Positions 9,398 through 18,271 are shown, counted from the first letter of the stretch. The stretch is DNA of 64,000 nucleotides from an uncultured Erysipelotrichaceae bacterium (GCA_944327105.1 CALVGN010000030.1:62001-126000), one strand, 5' to 3'. Translations and numbers: made by a program. The notes: generated from the letters alone by a model not told the origin.

Positions 9398-10731
9398 GGT
9401 TGCGATCCGTATTTTCCATCGCGATGGCGAAAGCCATCGCGTTTGCCTGCCGTCTGTTGCACAAACAAGGGGTAACATTGGCCGGTGCGATGGTGATGAA
9501 AGTGGATCCGGGATTGTTCGATCATCTTTCTGCGCAGTTGAAACGCACCATTGTCGTCTGTGGGACCAATGGTAAAACCACGACCAACAATTTGATGGCC
9601 ATGGCCCTTAGGGCCAATGGCCATCAGGTGGTGATCAATGCCACGGGTTCGAATATGAAAAACGGGATCGTTTCAGCATTGGTGCTCAACAGCAAATGGA
9701 ATGGTCAAATCCAGGCGGATACCGCCACGCTTGAAGTGGATGAAGCTTCCCTGCGTCATGTGATCGATCATCTGCATGTTACGGATATGGTCTTGACCAA
9801 TCTGTTTCGAGATCAACTTGATCGTTTTGGTGAAATCGATATCACCATGGACTTATTATTGCAAGCTGTGCAAAACCATCCAGATATCCATCTGATTTTC
9901 AATAGTGATGATGTCTTGTCCACCCAATTTGCTTTAAAAAGTAAACTTTCTTATACCACCTTTGGCATATCCAAACCGATGCATGATACCAACAATGCGG
10001 ATATGAAAGAAGGCCAGTTCTGTCCGTATTGTCATGCCAAACTGGAATATGATTTCTACCACTATGCCCAATTGGGACAATTCCATTGTCCCAATGGAGA
10101 TTTCAACCATTTCCACATTGATGTCGATCTAGGTTCACTGGATTCGATCGATCCATTGGTTTTTACCATAAATGATGTGACCTTCCATTCCCCATTAAAA
10201 GGTTTTTATAATGTATACAACCACATGGCCGTTTGTGCCTTACTGACCCATTATGGGGAATCCTTATCCAAATTTGCCGATGAATTGCCATCGTTTCAAG
10301 GTGGCTTTGGTCGCTTGGAAACTTTCCATATCCATGGGTGTGACATCTTGTTGAATCTGGCCAAAAATCCGGCAGGTTTCAACCAGAATATCGATTTGAT
10401 CGCCAACGATGGTTCAACCAAGGATGTATTGATCGTCATCAATGACAATGAACAGGATGGCATCGATGTGTCCTGGTTATGGGATGTGGATTTTGATCGG
10501 CTCAATCAATGCAATGTCTCTCATTATCTGACCGCTGGAAAACGATACATGGATATGGCGTTACGATTAAAATATGTGGATATCCCCTCCACTCCATTCG
10601 ATGATATCCACCAGGCCATTTCTTATGCACTGCATGATCTTGGTTCGACCAAACTCTACATTTTGGTCAATTACACGGCCCTTTATCCCACCAGCCAGTA
10701 CTTACATGAATTGGAAAGGAAAAGCGCATGA
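9394..10731 (+). CDS. murT: Lipid II isoglutaminyl synthase, ligase subunit MurT
   Basis: A 445-residue Mur-ligase-like subunit that with GatD amidates the alpha-carboxylate of D-Glu in lipid II, giving D-isoglutamine in peptidoglycan. The ATP-binding P-loop GTNGKTTT is near residue 55, and a MurT-C (DUF1727) domain forms the end. A zinc-ribbon insert begins [10 protein letters not shown] (about residues 207-216) and ends HCPNGDF. The usual last Cys of the four-Cys ribbon is not present in the expected place. It overlaps the genes on both sides by 4 nt and is cotranscribed with gatD. Confidence 0.95.
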   Translation: MRLRSVFSIAMAKAIAFACRLLHKQGVTLAGAMVMKVDPGLFDHLSAQLKRTIVVCGTNGKTTTNNLMAMALRANGHQVVINATGSNMKNGIVSALVLNSKWNGQIQADTATLEVDEASLRHVIDHLHVTDMVLTNLFRDQLDRFGEIDITMDLLLQAVQNHPDIHLIFNSDDVLSTQFALKSKLSYTTFGISKPMHDTNNADMKEGQFCPYCHAKLEYDFYHYAQLGQFHCPNGDFNHFHIDVDLGSLDSIDPLVFTINDVTFHSPLKGFYNVYNHMAVCALLTHYGESLSKFADELPSFQGGFGRLETFHIHGCDILLNLAKNPAGFNQNIDLIANDGSTKDVLIVINDNEQDGIDVSWLWDVDFDRLNQCNVSHYLTAGKRYMDMALRLKYVDIPSTPFDDIHQAISYALHDLGSTKLYILVNYTALYPTSQYLHELERKSA

Positions 10732-11477
10732 CATCATTCCATATCGTCCACTTGTATCCAGACTTATTGAACCTGTATGGTGATCGGGGCAATATCATGG
10801 TCATGGAAAAACGATGCCGCTGGCGCGGCATCGAAGCCATCCTACATACAGTCAACGGGGATGATCCATTGGATCTATCCACAGCTGACTTTGTATTGCT
10901 TGGCGGCGGAAGTGATAAAGAACAAGCCATCGTCTGTGAAACATTGATGCAATTCAAGGATGAACTGGCTCGCTATATCGATCATGGTGGATGTCTGTTG
11001 GCCGTATGCGGCGGTTATCAATTGCTGGGTACCCGTTACAGCAGTGCTCTTGGTGAGCTCAATGGTTTGGGATTGTTTGAATTTGAAACCGTTGCCGGAA
11101 AAGGTGGACGGTGCATCGGCAATGTGGTCATTGATACAGATCTTGGATTTGAAGTGGTTGGATTCGAAAATCATGGTGGTCTTACCTATCTTCATGGTCA
11201 ACATCCATTCGGCAAGATTCGGTATGGATATGGCAATGACGGAAGCGGAATGGATGAAGGGTTACATGAAAAAAATTGCATCGCGACCTATATTCATGGC
11301 CCGTTATTACCGAAAAATCCGAAACTTGCCGACCATTTCATCGCCACCGCGTTAAAACGCAAAGGTGAACTCACTCCACTCAAAACTTTGGATGACACCA
11401 TGGAAGAAGAAGCGGCCAAGATCATGATCAAACGCTGTGCAACAGAAAAAAAAGAAAATCCTTATATCAGCCGTTGA
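10728..11477 (+). CDS. gatD: Lipid II isoglutaminyl synthase, glutaminase subunit GatD
   Basis: A 249-residue class I (triad) glutamine amidotransferase related to CobB/CobQ that feeds ammonia to MurT. The nucleophile Cys94 is in LLAVCGGYQLLG and the catalytic His lies in IATYIHGPLLPKNP near residue 190. The N-terminal YPDLLNLYGDRGN is diagnostic for GatD. It starts at the ATGA overlap with murT and ends 16 nt before a strong hairpin. Together the pair is characteristic of Gram-positive bacteria. Confidence 0.95.
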   Translation: MTSFHIVHLYPDLLNLYGDRGNIMVMEKRCRWRGIEAILHTVNGDDPLDLSTADFVLLGGGSDKEQAIVCETLMQFKDELARYIDHGGCLLAVCGGYQLLGTRYSSALGELNGLGLFEFETVAGKGGRCIGNVVIDTDLGFEVVGFENHGGLTYLHGQHPFGKIRYGYGNDGSGMDEGLHEKNCIATYIHGPLLPKNPKLADHFIATALKRKGELTPLKTLDDTMEEEAAKIMIKRCATEKKENPYISR

Positions 11478-11492
11478 TATGACCAACGTTGC

Positions 11493-11525
11493 AAAGGCAT
11501 CGAATCATGCGATTTCGATGCCTTT
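11493..11525. terminator. Bidirectional terminator between gatD and the YgjP-like gene
   Basis: 12-bp perfect stem AAAGGCATCGAA / TTCGATGCCTTT with a 9-nt loop. T-rich sequence follows on the plus strand. The stop codon of the minus-strand gene lies inside the hairpin. Confidence 0.85.
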
Positions 11526-12197
11526 TAATTTTTCATGACGTTGCGTGTAGTCCGGCAGCCACGATGTCAGGATGTCATAGAACCGTTTGGAGTGATTCGG
11601 AACTACCAGATGAACGTATTCATGCGCGATGACCGCTTCGATCACATCCACCGGATAGTGGACCAAACGTGTGGAGAGCTGGATCCGATTTTTACGGGGA
11701 TAACAGTTTCCCCAGGCACTTTTCAAAATCCGACATTTGATTTCAGGTGGCATGAGTCGATATGCCTGAATATACTGGTCGTATCGAGGCCGCAGCGTGT
11801 CGACGAGCTCAAGAATAGTTTGTTTGGCATAAGTAGCAAACAGATTCTGATAATGGATCTCATCCATCGTGGATAAATAAACGACTATCGTTTGATCAGA
11901 CAAAACGATTCGATTCTTATGGCTGGTTTCAACCACCTGTTGATATGGTTTGCCCAAGTAATAGACTTGCGATGAGTCAAGATGGTTATCATCCACGACG
12001 GCTTTACTTTTCAAATGCGCTGCTTTTTTCAACAACCACGATTCTCGCGCTCGTATGAATTCAATCACATCCTGTTTTGATACGAACCATGGCGCACTGC
12101 ATTGCGCGTGTGTGGCATCGATCAGTTTCAGATACATATTCTTTTGCCGTTTCTTGAATATCACAGCAATAAAAATGGAACCACATTTCAGCAACAT
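11505..12197 (-). CDS. YgjP-like metallopeptidase domain protein (DUF45)
   Basis: A 230-residue protein with the YgjP/WrbA-adjacent metallopeptidase fold. The zinc motif HEYVH (about residues 190-194) is followed by LVVPNHSKRFYDIL, and CRILKSAWGNCYPRKNRI before it is typical of the family. The biochemical role in the family is poorly known. The first in-frame ATG has no Shine-Dalgarno but has TAAGAT (12204-12209) exactly 6 nt before it, so a leaderless transcript is likely. The short hydrophobic start (residues 7-14) is not a convincing signal peptide. Confidence 0.82.
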   Translation of the reverse strand: MLLKCGSIFIAVIFKKRQKNMYLKLIDATHAQCSAPWFVSKQDVIEFIRARESWLLKKAAHLKSKAVVDDNHLDSSQVYYLGKPYQQVVETSHKNRIVLSDQTIVVYLSTMDEIHYQNLFATYAKQTILELVDTLRPRYDQYIQAYRLMPPEIKCRILKSAWGNCYPRKNRIQLSTRLVHYPVDVIEAVIAHEYVHLVVPNHSKRFYDILTSWLPDYTQRHEKLKGIEIA

Positions 12198-12218
12198 GGT
12201 TCCATCTTATCGTTTTCT

Positions 12219-13067
12219 TTACTGTTGTTCCACGTGAATTTTACGGATTCTTCCCCAGGCGAGTGTTCCCGGTCCGGTATGTGCAGCAATAATACTACGC
12301 AATGGACCAACGTATACTTTACTGCCAACAATGGCTTCCAATTCCATCGCTTTCTGTCGTGCGGCGTCCGCCATATCGATCGTATGTAAAACCGCAAATT
12401 CGTATTCATCTCGATCTTCGACATCCACCACGGCTTCGATCCCGTGCTCATACGCTTTTTTCAAGGTGCGGACTTTGTCATATACATCGATCACCCCATC
12501 CTTGACTTGAAGCAATGGAATGATCTTCAATAAATTCCCTAAAGCGGCGACTGCCGGTTTGACACGGCCACCACGTTTCAATGCGGTCAGGTTTTCCGGA
12601 ATCAAAATCGCAAAATAATAATGGGATTCCAATGTGGCTTTGATTTGTTCCGCACTATAACCCAGCTTGATCATTTCCGCCGCTTTTTTGACCTGATAGC
12701 CTAATAAATAGGCTACGGCTTTGGAATCGACCACAACCAGGCGTCCGTCATACTGGGCGATCAAAGAACAGGCAGAAGCATACGTGCCGCTTAGACCGGA
12801 GCTGATCGGTACGTAAATGACTTTGTCATAAGTTTTCAATAATGCATCGACGGTTTCAATGACACTGCCAAGCGTAGGCTGAGATGTGGTGACGGTTTGG
12901 CCATCACGCATACGCCGCATCACTTCTTCATCGGTGATGGTATTGTTTTCGATAAAATTTTCGCCGCCGACAACCATCGGATTGCGAACTACGGCAACAC
13001 CATACTGTTGTGCTTGTGCATCGGTTAAATCGGACCCAGAGTCCGTTAATATAATCATCTTTTCCAT
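12219..13067 (-). CDS. DegV family fatty-acid-binding protein (first of two)
   Basis: A 282-residue DegV protein. Family members bind a fatty acid, and relatives (FakB) present it to the kinase FakA. Seen here are the N-terminal ILTDSGSDL (about residues 5-13), the ligand loop VTTSQPT near 60, PISSGLSGTYASA near 88, and LKRGGRVKP with a late R-S-I-I-A-A-H-T-G-P-G motif. No fakA gene is present in the window. The chosen ATG has no Shine-Dalgarno but TAAAAT (13075-13080) lies 7 nt upstream, so it is probably leaderless. A second DegV gene lies at 47158-48021. Confidence 0.92.
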   Translation of the reverse strand: MEKMIILTDSGSDLTDAQAQQYGVAVVRNPMVVGGENFIENNTITDEEVMRRMRDGQTVTTSQPTLGSVIETVDALLKTYDKVIYVPISSGLSGTYASACSLIAQYDGRLVVVDSKAVAYLLGYQVKKAAEMIKLGYSAEQIKATLESHYYFAILIPENLTALKRGGRVKPAVAALGNLLKIIPLLQVKDGVIDVYDKVRTLKKAYEHGIEAVVDVEDRDEYEFAVLHTIDMADAARQKAMELEAIVGSKVYVGPLRSIIAAHTGPGTLAWGRIRKIHVEQQ

Positions 13068-13192
13068 GGTGGTTATTTTAAGTGTGGGCCAATCAAAAGT
13101 AAATGTGGTAGTGAATACCATATCAGATGGTATTGAAAACCATCTCGAAGAATGGCATTGTCCATCTGCACAATCAGTTTTCGAAAATGAAC

Positions 13193-13220
13193 TTTACATT
13201 CGATGCCCCTGTGATATACT
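13193..13220 (+). promoter_or_regulatory. Promoter for tRNA-His
   Basis: TTTACA at 13193-13198 and TATACT at 13215-13220, spacer 16 nt, just before tRNA-His. Confidence 0.75.
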
Positions 13221-13232
13221 AATTAAGCCTGT

Positions 13233-13310
13233 GGTGGATGTGGCGAAGCTGGTCAACGCACCGGATTGTGGCTCCGGCACTCGCGGGTTCAAGTCCCGTC
13301 ATCCACCCCA
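13233..13310 (+). tRNA. tRNA-His (GTG)
   Basis: Anticodon GTG in loop TTGTGGC. The extra G(-1) at 13233 pairs with discriminator C73, the hallmark of tRNA-His. Acceptor GTGGATG/CATCCAC, encoded CCA. Confidence 0.95.
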
Positions 13311-13474
13311 TGTAAAGAAAATTTAAGTCGTTGCGATAAGGTAACGGCTTTTCTTTTTTGCATGATCGATACACTATATCGATGAAGAATATAAGTTACA
13401 ATAGAGCCGCAAAACAAGCTATCAACAAGCTGTTTCATCACCTCTTTTATGAAGCATCTAAGAAAGGAACACCA

Positions 13475-14020
13475 ATGAATATCAAGTCGGTTATCGTGAC
13501 ATCGATGGCTTTGCTGACACTATGTGGTTGCAACACTTCCCCTTCAGCCAAGTCAACACTCTATACCCCCGATTTAAGTGGTTTTACCATGATTGACGAA
13601 GCCAGCGACCATGTTTTTGGTATCACGCCGCAAGGTTTTATCGACGCGTGTGGCGGCAATGGTGAAAACGGGATCTATATAATGGCGCATAGTGGATGTA
13701 GCTTCTGCCAGTATGCGCTTCCCTGTCTGATTGAAGCCAGCAATGCCACCGATTGTCCAATCTATTATCTGGATACGGCATCAGAACAATATCCATTACA
13801 ACAAGACGAGATCTCTGCGTTATACGAATGCCTTTATCCCTATTTAGCCAGTGATCAATCTGGAGAAAAACAACTGATGACTCCGCATGTGCTGGCGTTA
13901 AAAGATGGTCAGGTCCTTGATTCCCTAGTGGGATTGGGTGAAGGGTTTAGTGGCGATCAAGCCGCGCATCAGCGTCTGGTGGATACCTACATCCAATACA
14001 TGCACCACGTGACATCCTGA
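13475..14020 (+). CDS. Lipoprotein with thioredoxin-like CxxC motif
   Basis: A 181-residue predicted lipoprotein. The signal peptide ends in lipobox LTLCGC (lipidated Cys near residue 20). A thioredoxin-like fold is suggested by the HSGCSFCQYALP stretch (CxxC about residues 80-83) in the right place after a predicted beta strand, and by a late TPHVLALKDGQ resembling the cis-Pro strand of thioredoxins. It would act outside the membrane as a thiol-disulfide reductase or redox sensor. The start is the ATG with AAAGGA 8 nt upstream. A longer frame from 13358 has no ribosome site. A strong terminator follows. Confidence 0.75.
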   Translation: MNIKSVIVTSMALLTLCGCNTSPSAKSTLYTPDLSGFTMIDEASDHVFGITPQGFIDACGGNGENGIYIMAHSGCSFCQYALPCLIEASNATDCPIYYLDTASEQYPLQQDEISALYECLYPYLASDQSGEKQLMTPHVLALKDGQVLDSLVGLGEGFSGDQAAHQRLVDTYIQYMHHVTS

Positions 14021-14034
14021 CGATCAAACACCAT

Positions 14035-14075
14035 AAAAAAAAACATTGGATCACGTATTGAGCCAATGTTTTTTT
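14035..14075. terminator. Bidirectional terminator for the lipoprotein gene and the rnf operon
   Basis: AAAAACATTGG / CCAATGTTTTT stem with a 13-nt loop and runs of A and T on both sides. It lies 17 nt beyond the end of rnfB, which shows that the short rnfB ends naturally and the operon stops here. Confidence 0.9.
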
Positions 14076-14091
14076 ATTCAATTTAAAATGG

Positions 14092-14412
14092 TTAGTCCAC
14101 CGTAACGTGCAACGTTTCCCCATTGGGACCCGGCGTCGAATTGAGATAATCTGCAATTTTCTGCTTGGCTTCCGGTTTGCTTGGTTTGCACACACTCACA
14201 CTGGTGATGGTACCATCAACCAATGCCTGTGCACATCCGGCACATCCGGCAAAGCCGCATCCACCGCAGTTATATCCCGGTAACATCCCCGTCACGGTTT
14301 CAACACGGGTGTCGGCTTCCACATGGAACACGGAATCGGAAATCCCCAAGATCGCGCCCAATACAGCACCGACGATCACCATGACCACTAACGTAACAAT
14401 TACACTCTGCAT
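14092..14412 (-). CDS. rnfB: Minimal RnfB: membrane anchor plus one Fe-S domain only
   Basis: A 106-residue protein with an N-terminal membrane helix (residues 3-24) and the RnfB-type [4Fe-4S] motif NCGGCGFAGC (Cys49, Cys52, Cys57) plus Cys75. An extra Cys60 is also present. RnfB normally continues with ferredoxin-like two-cluster domains that take electrons from ferredoxin. None are present, and the gene ends at a clean stop followed by the operon terminator. Last gene of the rnf operon, 3 nt after the small Cys-rich gene. Either electrons enter by another subunit or the ferredoxin part is encoded elsewhere. Confidence 0.85.
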   Translation of the reverse strand: MQSVIVTLVVMVIVGAVLGAILGISDSVFHVEADTRVETVTGMLPGYNCGGCGFAGCAGCAQALVDGTITSVSVCKPSKPEAKQKIADYLNSTPGPNGETLHVTVD

Positions 14413-14415
14413 AAC

Positions 14416-14604
14416 TTATTCTTCCTCTTTTCGCACATTCTGCATCGCCGGATGATGGCTGCAGGATACGATATTGCATCCTGAACACGAAGCCGATTCA
14501 TTTTCACATCCAGGCGGCTTCGGTGTTTTGGAATTGAGATAATACCCAATGGCAAAGACTGCCCCCAGCACCAAAGCAAACAAAACGGCATAAATGACAC
14601 GCAT
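14416..14604 (-). CDS. Small Cys-rich membrane protein inside the rnf operon
   Basis: A 62-residue protein between rnfA and rnfB. Its ATG begins 1 nt after the rnfA stop (TAATATG). Residues 1-22 form one membrane helix. The short outer part holds four cysteines (33, 40, 43, 48; spacing C-x6-C-x2-C-x4-C), then a charged tail ending RKEEE. The C-x2-C-x4-C core copies the spacing of the RnfB cluster motif, so an iron-sulfur or zinc site is possible. I know of no standard Rnf subunit like it. It also resembles FeoB-associated Cys-rich membrane proteins in general design. An alternative start at 14619 would add five residues. Confidence 0.75.
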   Translation of the reverse strand: MRVIYAVLFALVLGAVFAIGYYLNSKTPKPPGCENESASCSGCNIVSCSHHPAMQNVRKEEE

Positions 14605-14605
14605 A

Positions 14606-15178
14606 TTAGACCAGGCCACCTAAACCAGAGAAGGCAATGGCCATCAAAGCCGCAACGATCAATGCGATCGGATTGCCTTTGAACGGTTCGGGAATATCTG
14701 CGCTTTCCAGACGTCCGCGAATGGCAGCCATGATGCATAAGGTCATGGTAAAGCCAAGGGGAACACCCAAGGAGTAGATGATGGTTTCAATCAAATTGAA
14801 ACCTTGGCTGATATTCTGTTGCGCCACATAGAGCACGGCACAGTTGGTCGTGATCAACGGCAGGTAGATACCTAAGGATTTGTACAGTGCCGGTGAATTT
14901 TTCTTCAAAAACATTTCGACAAATTGCACAAACGCTGCAATGACCAGAATGAAGGTCAACAGATCCATGAATTCGATCTGCAATGGCACCAATACCAGAT
15001 AATACAGCCCGTAAGTGAGCAAGGAAGAGCCGAAAATGACGAATGTCACTGCCAAACCCATACCCACAGCAGAACTCATTTTCTTGGATACGCCAAGGAA
15101 TGGACACATGCCGAAGAAATGGGTCAGAATGATGTTATTGATCACCACGGCAGAAATAAACAATGTGATTGATTCCAT
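14606..15178 (-). CDS. rnfA: Rnf complex subunit RnfA
   Basis: A 190-residue six-helix membrane subunit of the ion-translocating ferredoxin:NAD+ oxidoreductase. Cys25 (FFGMCPFLG) and Cys113 (ITTNCAV) are the conserved residues that together with the RnfE pair hold an intramembrane [2Fe-2S] cluster in this family. Its ATG overlaps the rnfE stop as TAATG. The length is normal. Confidence 0.95.
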   Translation of the reverse strand: MESITLFISAVVINNIILTHFFGMCPFLGVSKKMSSAVGMGLAVTFVIFGSSLLTYGLYYLVLVPLQIEFMDLLTFILVIAAFVQFVEMFLKKNSPALYKSLGIYLPLITTNCAVLYVAQQNISQGFNLIETIIYSLGVPLGFTMTLCIMAAIRGRLESADIPEPFKGNPIALIVAALMAIAFSGLGGLV

Positions 15179-15810
15179 TATTTTTCACCTGCTTTCTTGC
15201 TGTCCTTTTTCGTCCAAACCGTAAACACGGCCGCAACAACGGCAAATGTCAGGAATGCACCGGTCGGTGTACCAAACATGGATACCGTAAATTCACTGGG
15301 GAACAGTGTCAGATTGAAGATGGTCGCACCACTCATCGGATTTTCAAGCGCAATGGCACCGGTAGCAATGATCTGGCGGATCAAGGAAATCAGCAGCAAT
15401 GCGAACGTATAACCCAATCCCATGCTCAAACCATCCATGATGGACGCTCCGATACCGTTTTTGCTGGCAAATGCTTCTGCTCTGCCCAGCACGATACAGT
15501 TGACGACGATCAAATCAATGTAAACACCCATTGCTGAATAAATAGAGGGGATGTACGCCTGTAACAACAGTGCGCAGCATTTGACCAATGCGGCAATGAT
15601 GACGATAAATACCGGGATACGGATCTCATCAGGGATGATATGACGCATCGCGGAAATGATGGCATTGGAGCAGATCAGCACGGCAATGACGCACACGCCC
15701 ATGCCCAATGCATTGTTGATGCTGGTGGTAATGGCCAGCGTGGAGCACAAGCCCAGGTACAGAACGAATACCGGGTTCTCCTTGACGATACCTCTTAGAA
15801 ATCCCTTCAT
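15178..15810 (-). CDS. rnfE: Rnf complex subunit RnfE
   Basis: A 210-residue membrane subunit homologous to RnfA but inverted in topology. KENPVFVLYLGLCSTLAIT at the start and VYIDLIVVNCIVLGRAEAFA near 97-116 are diagnostic. Cys22 and Cys105 are the cluster cysteines. Coupled to rnfA by TAATG. A charged C-terminal tail (WTKKDSKKAGEK) faces the cytoplasm. Confidence 0.95.
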   Translation of the reverse strand: MKGFLRGIVKENPVFVLYLGLCSTLAITTSINNALGMGVCVIAVLICSNAIISAMRHIIPDEIRIPVFIVIIAALVKCCALLLQAYIPSIYSAMGVYIDLIVVNCIVLGRAEAFASKNGIGASIMDGLSMGLGYTFALLLISLIRQIIATGAIALENPMSGATIFNLTLFPSEFTVSMFGTPTGAFLTFAVVAAVFTVWTKKDSKKAGEK

Positions 15811-15812
15811 GA

Positions 15813-16868
15813 CTATTCTCCTTGGCCTAAAGCCGCATTGATGGCGCTTTCGATGGCCGTACTGGTCACGGTCGATCCGGATACCGCATCAAAGTCCAAT
15901 GATCCGGAAGCGTTGATGGCGTCGGCAATACTTTCCGCTGCAGCACCACCCAATTCCGGCGTTTCGCTTTCAGCACTGATCACCATATTGGATACGGTAC
16001 CATCCGTTACATCAAAACTGACGCTTACTTCGCCACCGAATCCATTGGCACTGCCACTGTAAGAACCATCGCTTAAGGCAATGGGTTGACCATCCGTTTC
16101 ATCGCTAACCGGTGTTTCCACACCATTGCCGCCTTGTAATGCCGCATCAATGGCATCGCGGATAGCACCGCTCGTCACCGTCGCACCACTGACGGCATCA
16201 AAGTTAAGATCTTGTTGGGTATTGATGGCTTCAGCGATGCTTTCAGCCGCAGCACCACCGATTTCCGGGGTTTCACCATCTCCAACCACGGCAAAGTTGC
16301 TGACAACACCGCCTGTGACATCGAAACTGACCGTGACATCACCGCCAAATCCGGCCGCGCTACCACTATAGGAACCATCGCCGACACTGGTCATATCGAT
16401 GGTTTCAACAGTGCTTTCCGTTTCGCTTTCATCTGGCTGTGCCGCCTCGCTTTCCACCGGTTCATTTTCCACCGGTGCACTGCCGGCTCCACCATCCAAA
16501 GCGGAACGAATGGCATTGAAGACACCATTGCTGGTCAATGTGGCACCACCGATGGTATCCACCCCTTCAATGGTTCCGGCTTCCAAAATGGCAGCCTGCA
16601 ATTCAGGAATGGCTGCACCACCGATACTCGGGGTTTCACTGTCACCGCTGATTTCCAATTCAGTGATGACTCCACCGCTAACGGTAAAGCTGACATTGAC
16701 CGGACCTCCGAACCCATTGGCACTGCCACTATAGGAACCATCGGCCAGCGTCACGGAATTCATGGCTTCAATGATCGGCGCGGTAATGGCATTGACCCCA
16801 GCCAGGGCAACACCGCACACACCGCACACCACGGCGAGAAAGATTGCTAAATACGCGGTCTTTTTCAT
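15813..16868 (-). CDS. rnfG: RnfG-like protein with three tandem FMN-binding domains
   Basis: A 351-residue extracytosolic protein on one N-terminal membrane helix (residues 4-30). It carries three FMN_bind repeats at about 43-124, 163-245 and 267-351, each opening with DGSYSGSA-GFGG and ending at the flavinylation motif: GGAT at 107-110, SGAT at 227-230 and SGST at 330-333. FMN is attached by a phosphoester bond to the last Thr in known RnfG/NqrC, giving candidate sites Thr110, Thr230 and Thr333. Acidic linkers (about 125-160 and 250-265) join the domains. Standard RnfG has a single domain. The start overlaps the rnfD stop (TAATG). Confidence 0.88.
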   Translation of the reverse strand: MKKTAYLAIFLAVVCGVCGVALAGVNAITAPIIEAMNSVTLADGSYSGSANGFGGPVNVSFTVSGGVITELEISGDSETPSIGGAAIPELQAAILEAGTIEGVDTIGGATLTSNGVFNAIRSALDGGAGSAPVENEPVESEAAQPDESETESTVETIDMTSVGDGSYSGSAAGFGGDVTVSFDVTGGVVSNFAVVGDGETPEIGGAAAESIAEAINTQQDLNFDAVSGATVTSGAIRDAIDAALQGGNGVETPVSDETDGQPIALSDGSYSGSANGFGGEVSVSFDVTDGTVSNMVISAESETPELGGAAAESIADAINASGSLDFDAVSGSTVTSTAIESAINAALGQGE

Positions 16869-18271
16869 TACTGATTACCTCCTTCGATGGCCTGTTTGAC
16901 GGCATCGATCACGGAGTTGCTGGTAAATGTCGCACCGGAAATCACTTCGACATCGTCGATTTGATCATAACCCAGTCCGGCAAACTGATCCAAAAATTCC
17001 GGTGTATTGCATTGATCTCCGATCCCCGGGGTATCGTTGAATGTCGTGAATGTGACGGAAACCACCGTTTGGGTTTCATCATCCAAAACGACATCAAACG
17101 CATTGGGACTGGCTTCCCCACTGAAACCGGCAGCCGATACATGAATGGCATCGCCGTTGGTTGCAGAAGCTCCCAGGTTGACAACGGTCGGATAAGAAAC
17201 GTTTTCGGCCGGTGTGACCATAAAGCTCATCACCACCATCACCACTAAGGCGCATACAGCCAAAATGGCATTGTATTTGACCAACTTGGACTTCATGTCG
17301 ATTTGGTTGCCATCGAATAATTTTTCGATCAATGGGGTGACCATATTCATCAATAAGATGGAATACAGCACGCCTTCCGGCAAGGATGCGCCGACACGGA
17401 TGACCAGTGTCAATACCGCTGCACCCATCGCAAAGAAGATGCGACCGGCTGCACTGGTGGGAGAAGTCACCGGATCGGTAAGCATGAAGACCGCACCGAA
17501 GATGGCACCACCCGTCAAGACATGGTACAGACCATAGGTCAATGGTTGGCCATTGATGATCCCTAAACCGGTAGCGATCACAAATAATGTGACGATATAC
17601 GTCAGGGAGATACGCCAGTCGATGACTTTGCGCCACGCCAGTACTGCACCGACCAATGCGATCACGATAAAGCTGGTTTCACCGATCGCACCGGGATACA
17701 GACCCAACGCAAAGTTGAACAAGCCACCGAAACTGGTCAAAAACTGATTGAAGCTATCCGCACTCGACGCCACCCAGCCGGCATTGGCAAAGGTAGATAC
17801 CGGTGTGGCTTTGCTCACCACATCGGCCGCTGTTGCGGAAGCAAAACTGGCAAAGACCAATGCACGGGCAACCGCCGCCGGATTGAAGATATTATGGCCA
17901 AAACCACCAAAGAGCAGTTTGCCAAACAAAATCGCCAGAAAACTGCAGACGATCACGGAATATACCGTGGCCGTGCTTTGCAACATCAGCACGAAGATGA
18001 TGGCTGTGACCCAACCATAGCTGTGGGACAATGTCGCACCGATCGGCTTCTTGCATACCAGTGCCCATACCCCTTCAGTGACCAAGGTGGTCACCAAAGC
18101 AGCGATCATCAAAATCAAGGAATGGATCAAATTGTCCATACCATAGGTCATATATTGATTGACCAATCCGAAGATGAATACGACCAACAATCCGATGGTC
18201 AGATCACGCATGATCCGTGATGTCGAGACATTATCCCGATAATTCGGACTGGCATTAAATACATATTTCAT
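16868..18271 (-). CDS. rnfD: RnfD with fused C-terminal FMN-binding domain
   Basis: A 467-residue protein. Residues about 1-345 are the RnfD/NqrB membrane subunit, including the TDPVTSPTS motif whose Thr carries covalent FMN in relatives. Residues about 365-467 form an extra FMN_bind domain of the RnfG type, with flavinylation motif SGATFTS (Thr448). Thus the domain usually encoded by rnfG is fused here while a separate three-domain rnfG follows. ATG overlaps the rnfC stop (TAATG). Acts in the cytoplasmic membrane in ion pumping. Confidence 0.9.
   Translation of the reverse strand: MKYVFNASPNYRDNVSTSRIMRDLTIGLLVVFIFGLVNQYMTYGMDNLIHSLILMIAALVTTLVTEGVWALVCKKPIGATLSHSYGWVTAIIFVLMLQSTATVYSVIVCSFLAILFGKLLFGGFGHNIFNPAAVARALVFASFASATAADVVSKATPVSTFANAGWVASSADSFNQFLTSFGGLFNFALGLYPGAIGETSFIVIALVGAVLAWRKVIDWRISLTYIVTLFVIATGLGIINGQPLTYGLYHVLTGGAIFGAVFMLTDPVTSPTSAAGRIFFAMGAAVLTLVIRVGASLPEGVLYSILLMNMVTPLIEKLFDGNQIDMKSKLVKYNAILAVCALVVMVVMSFMVTPAENVSYPTVVNLGASATNGDAIHVSAAGFSGEASPNAFDVVLDDETQTVVSVTFTTFNDTPGIGDQCNTPEFLDQFAGLGYDQIDDVEVISGATFTSNSVIDAVKQAIEGGNQ

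Noticed and set aside
16212-16850. 212-codon frame antisense to rnfG
   Set aside because: Shadow of the three-repeat gene; its repeats mirror the FMN domain repeats and it lacks a ribosome site.
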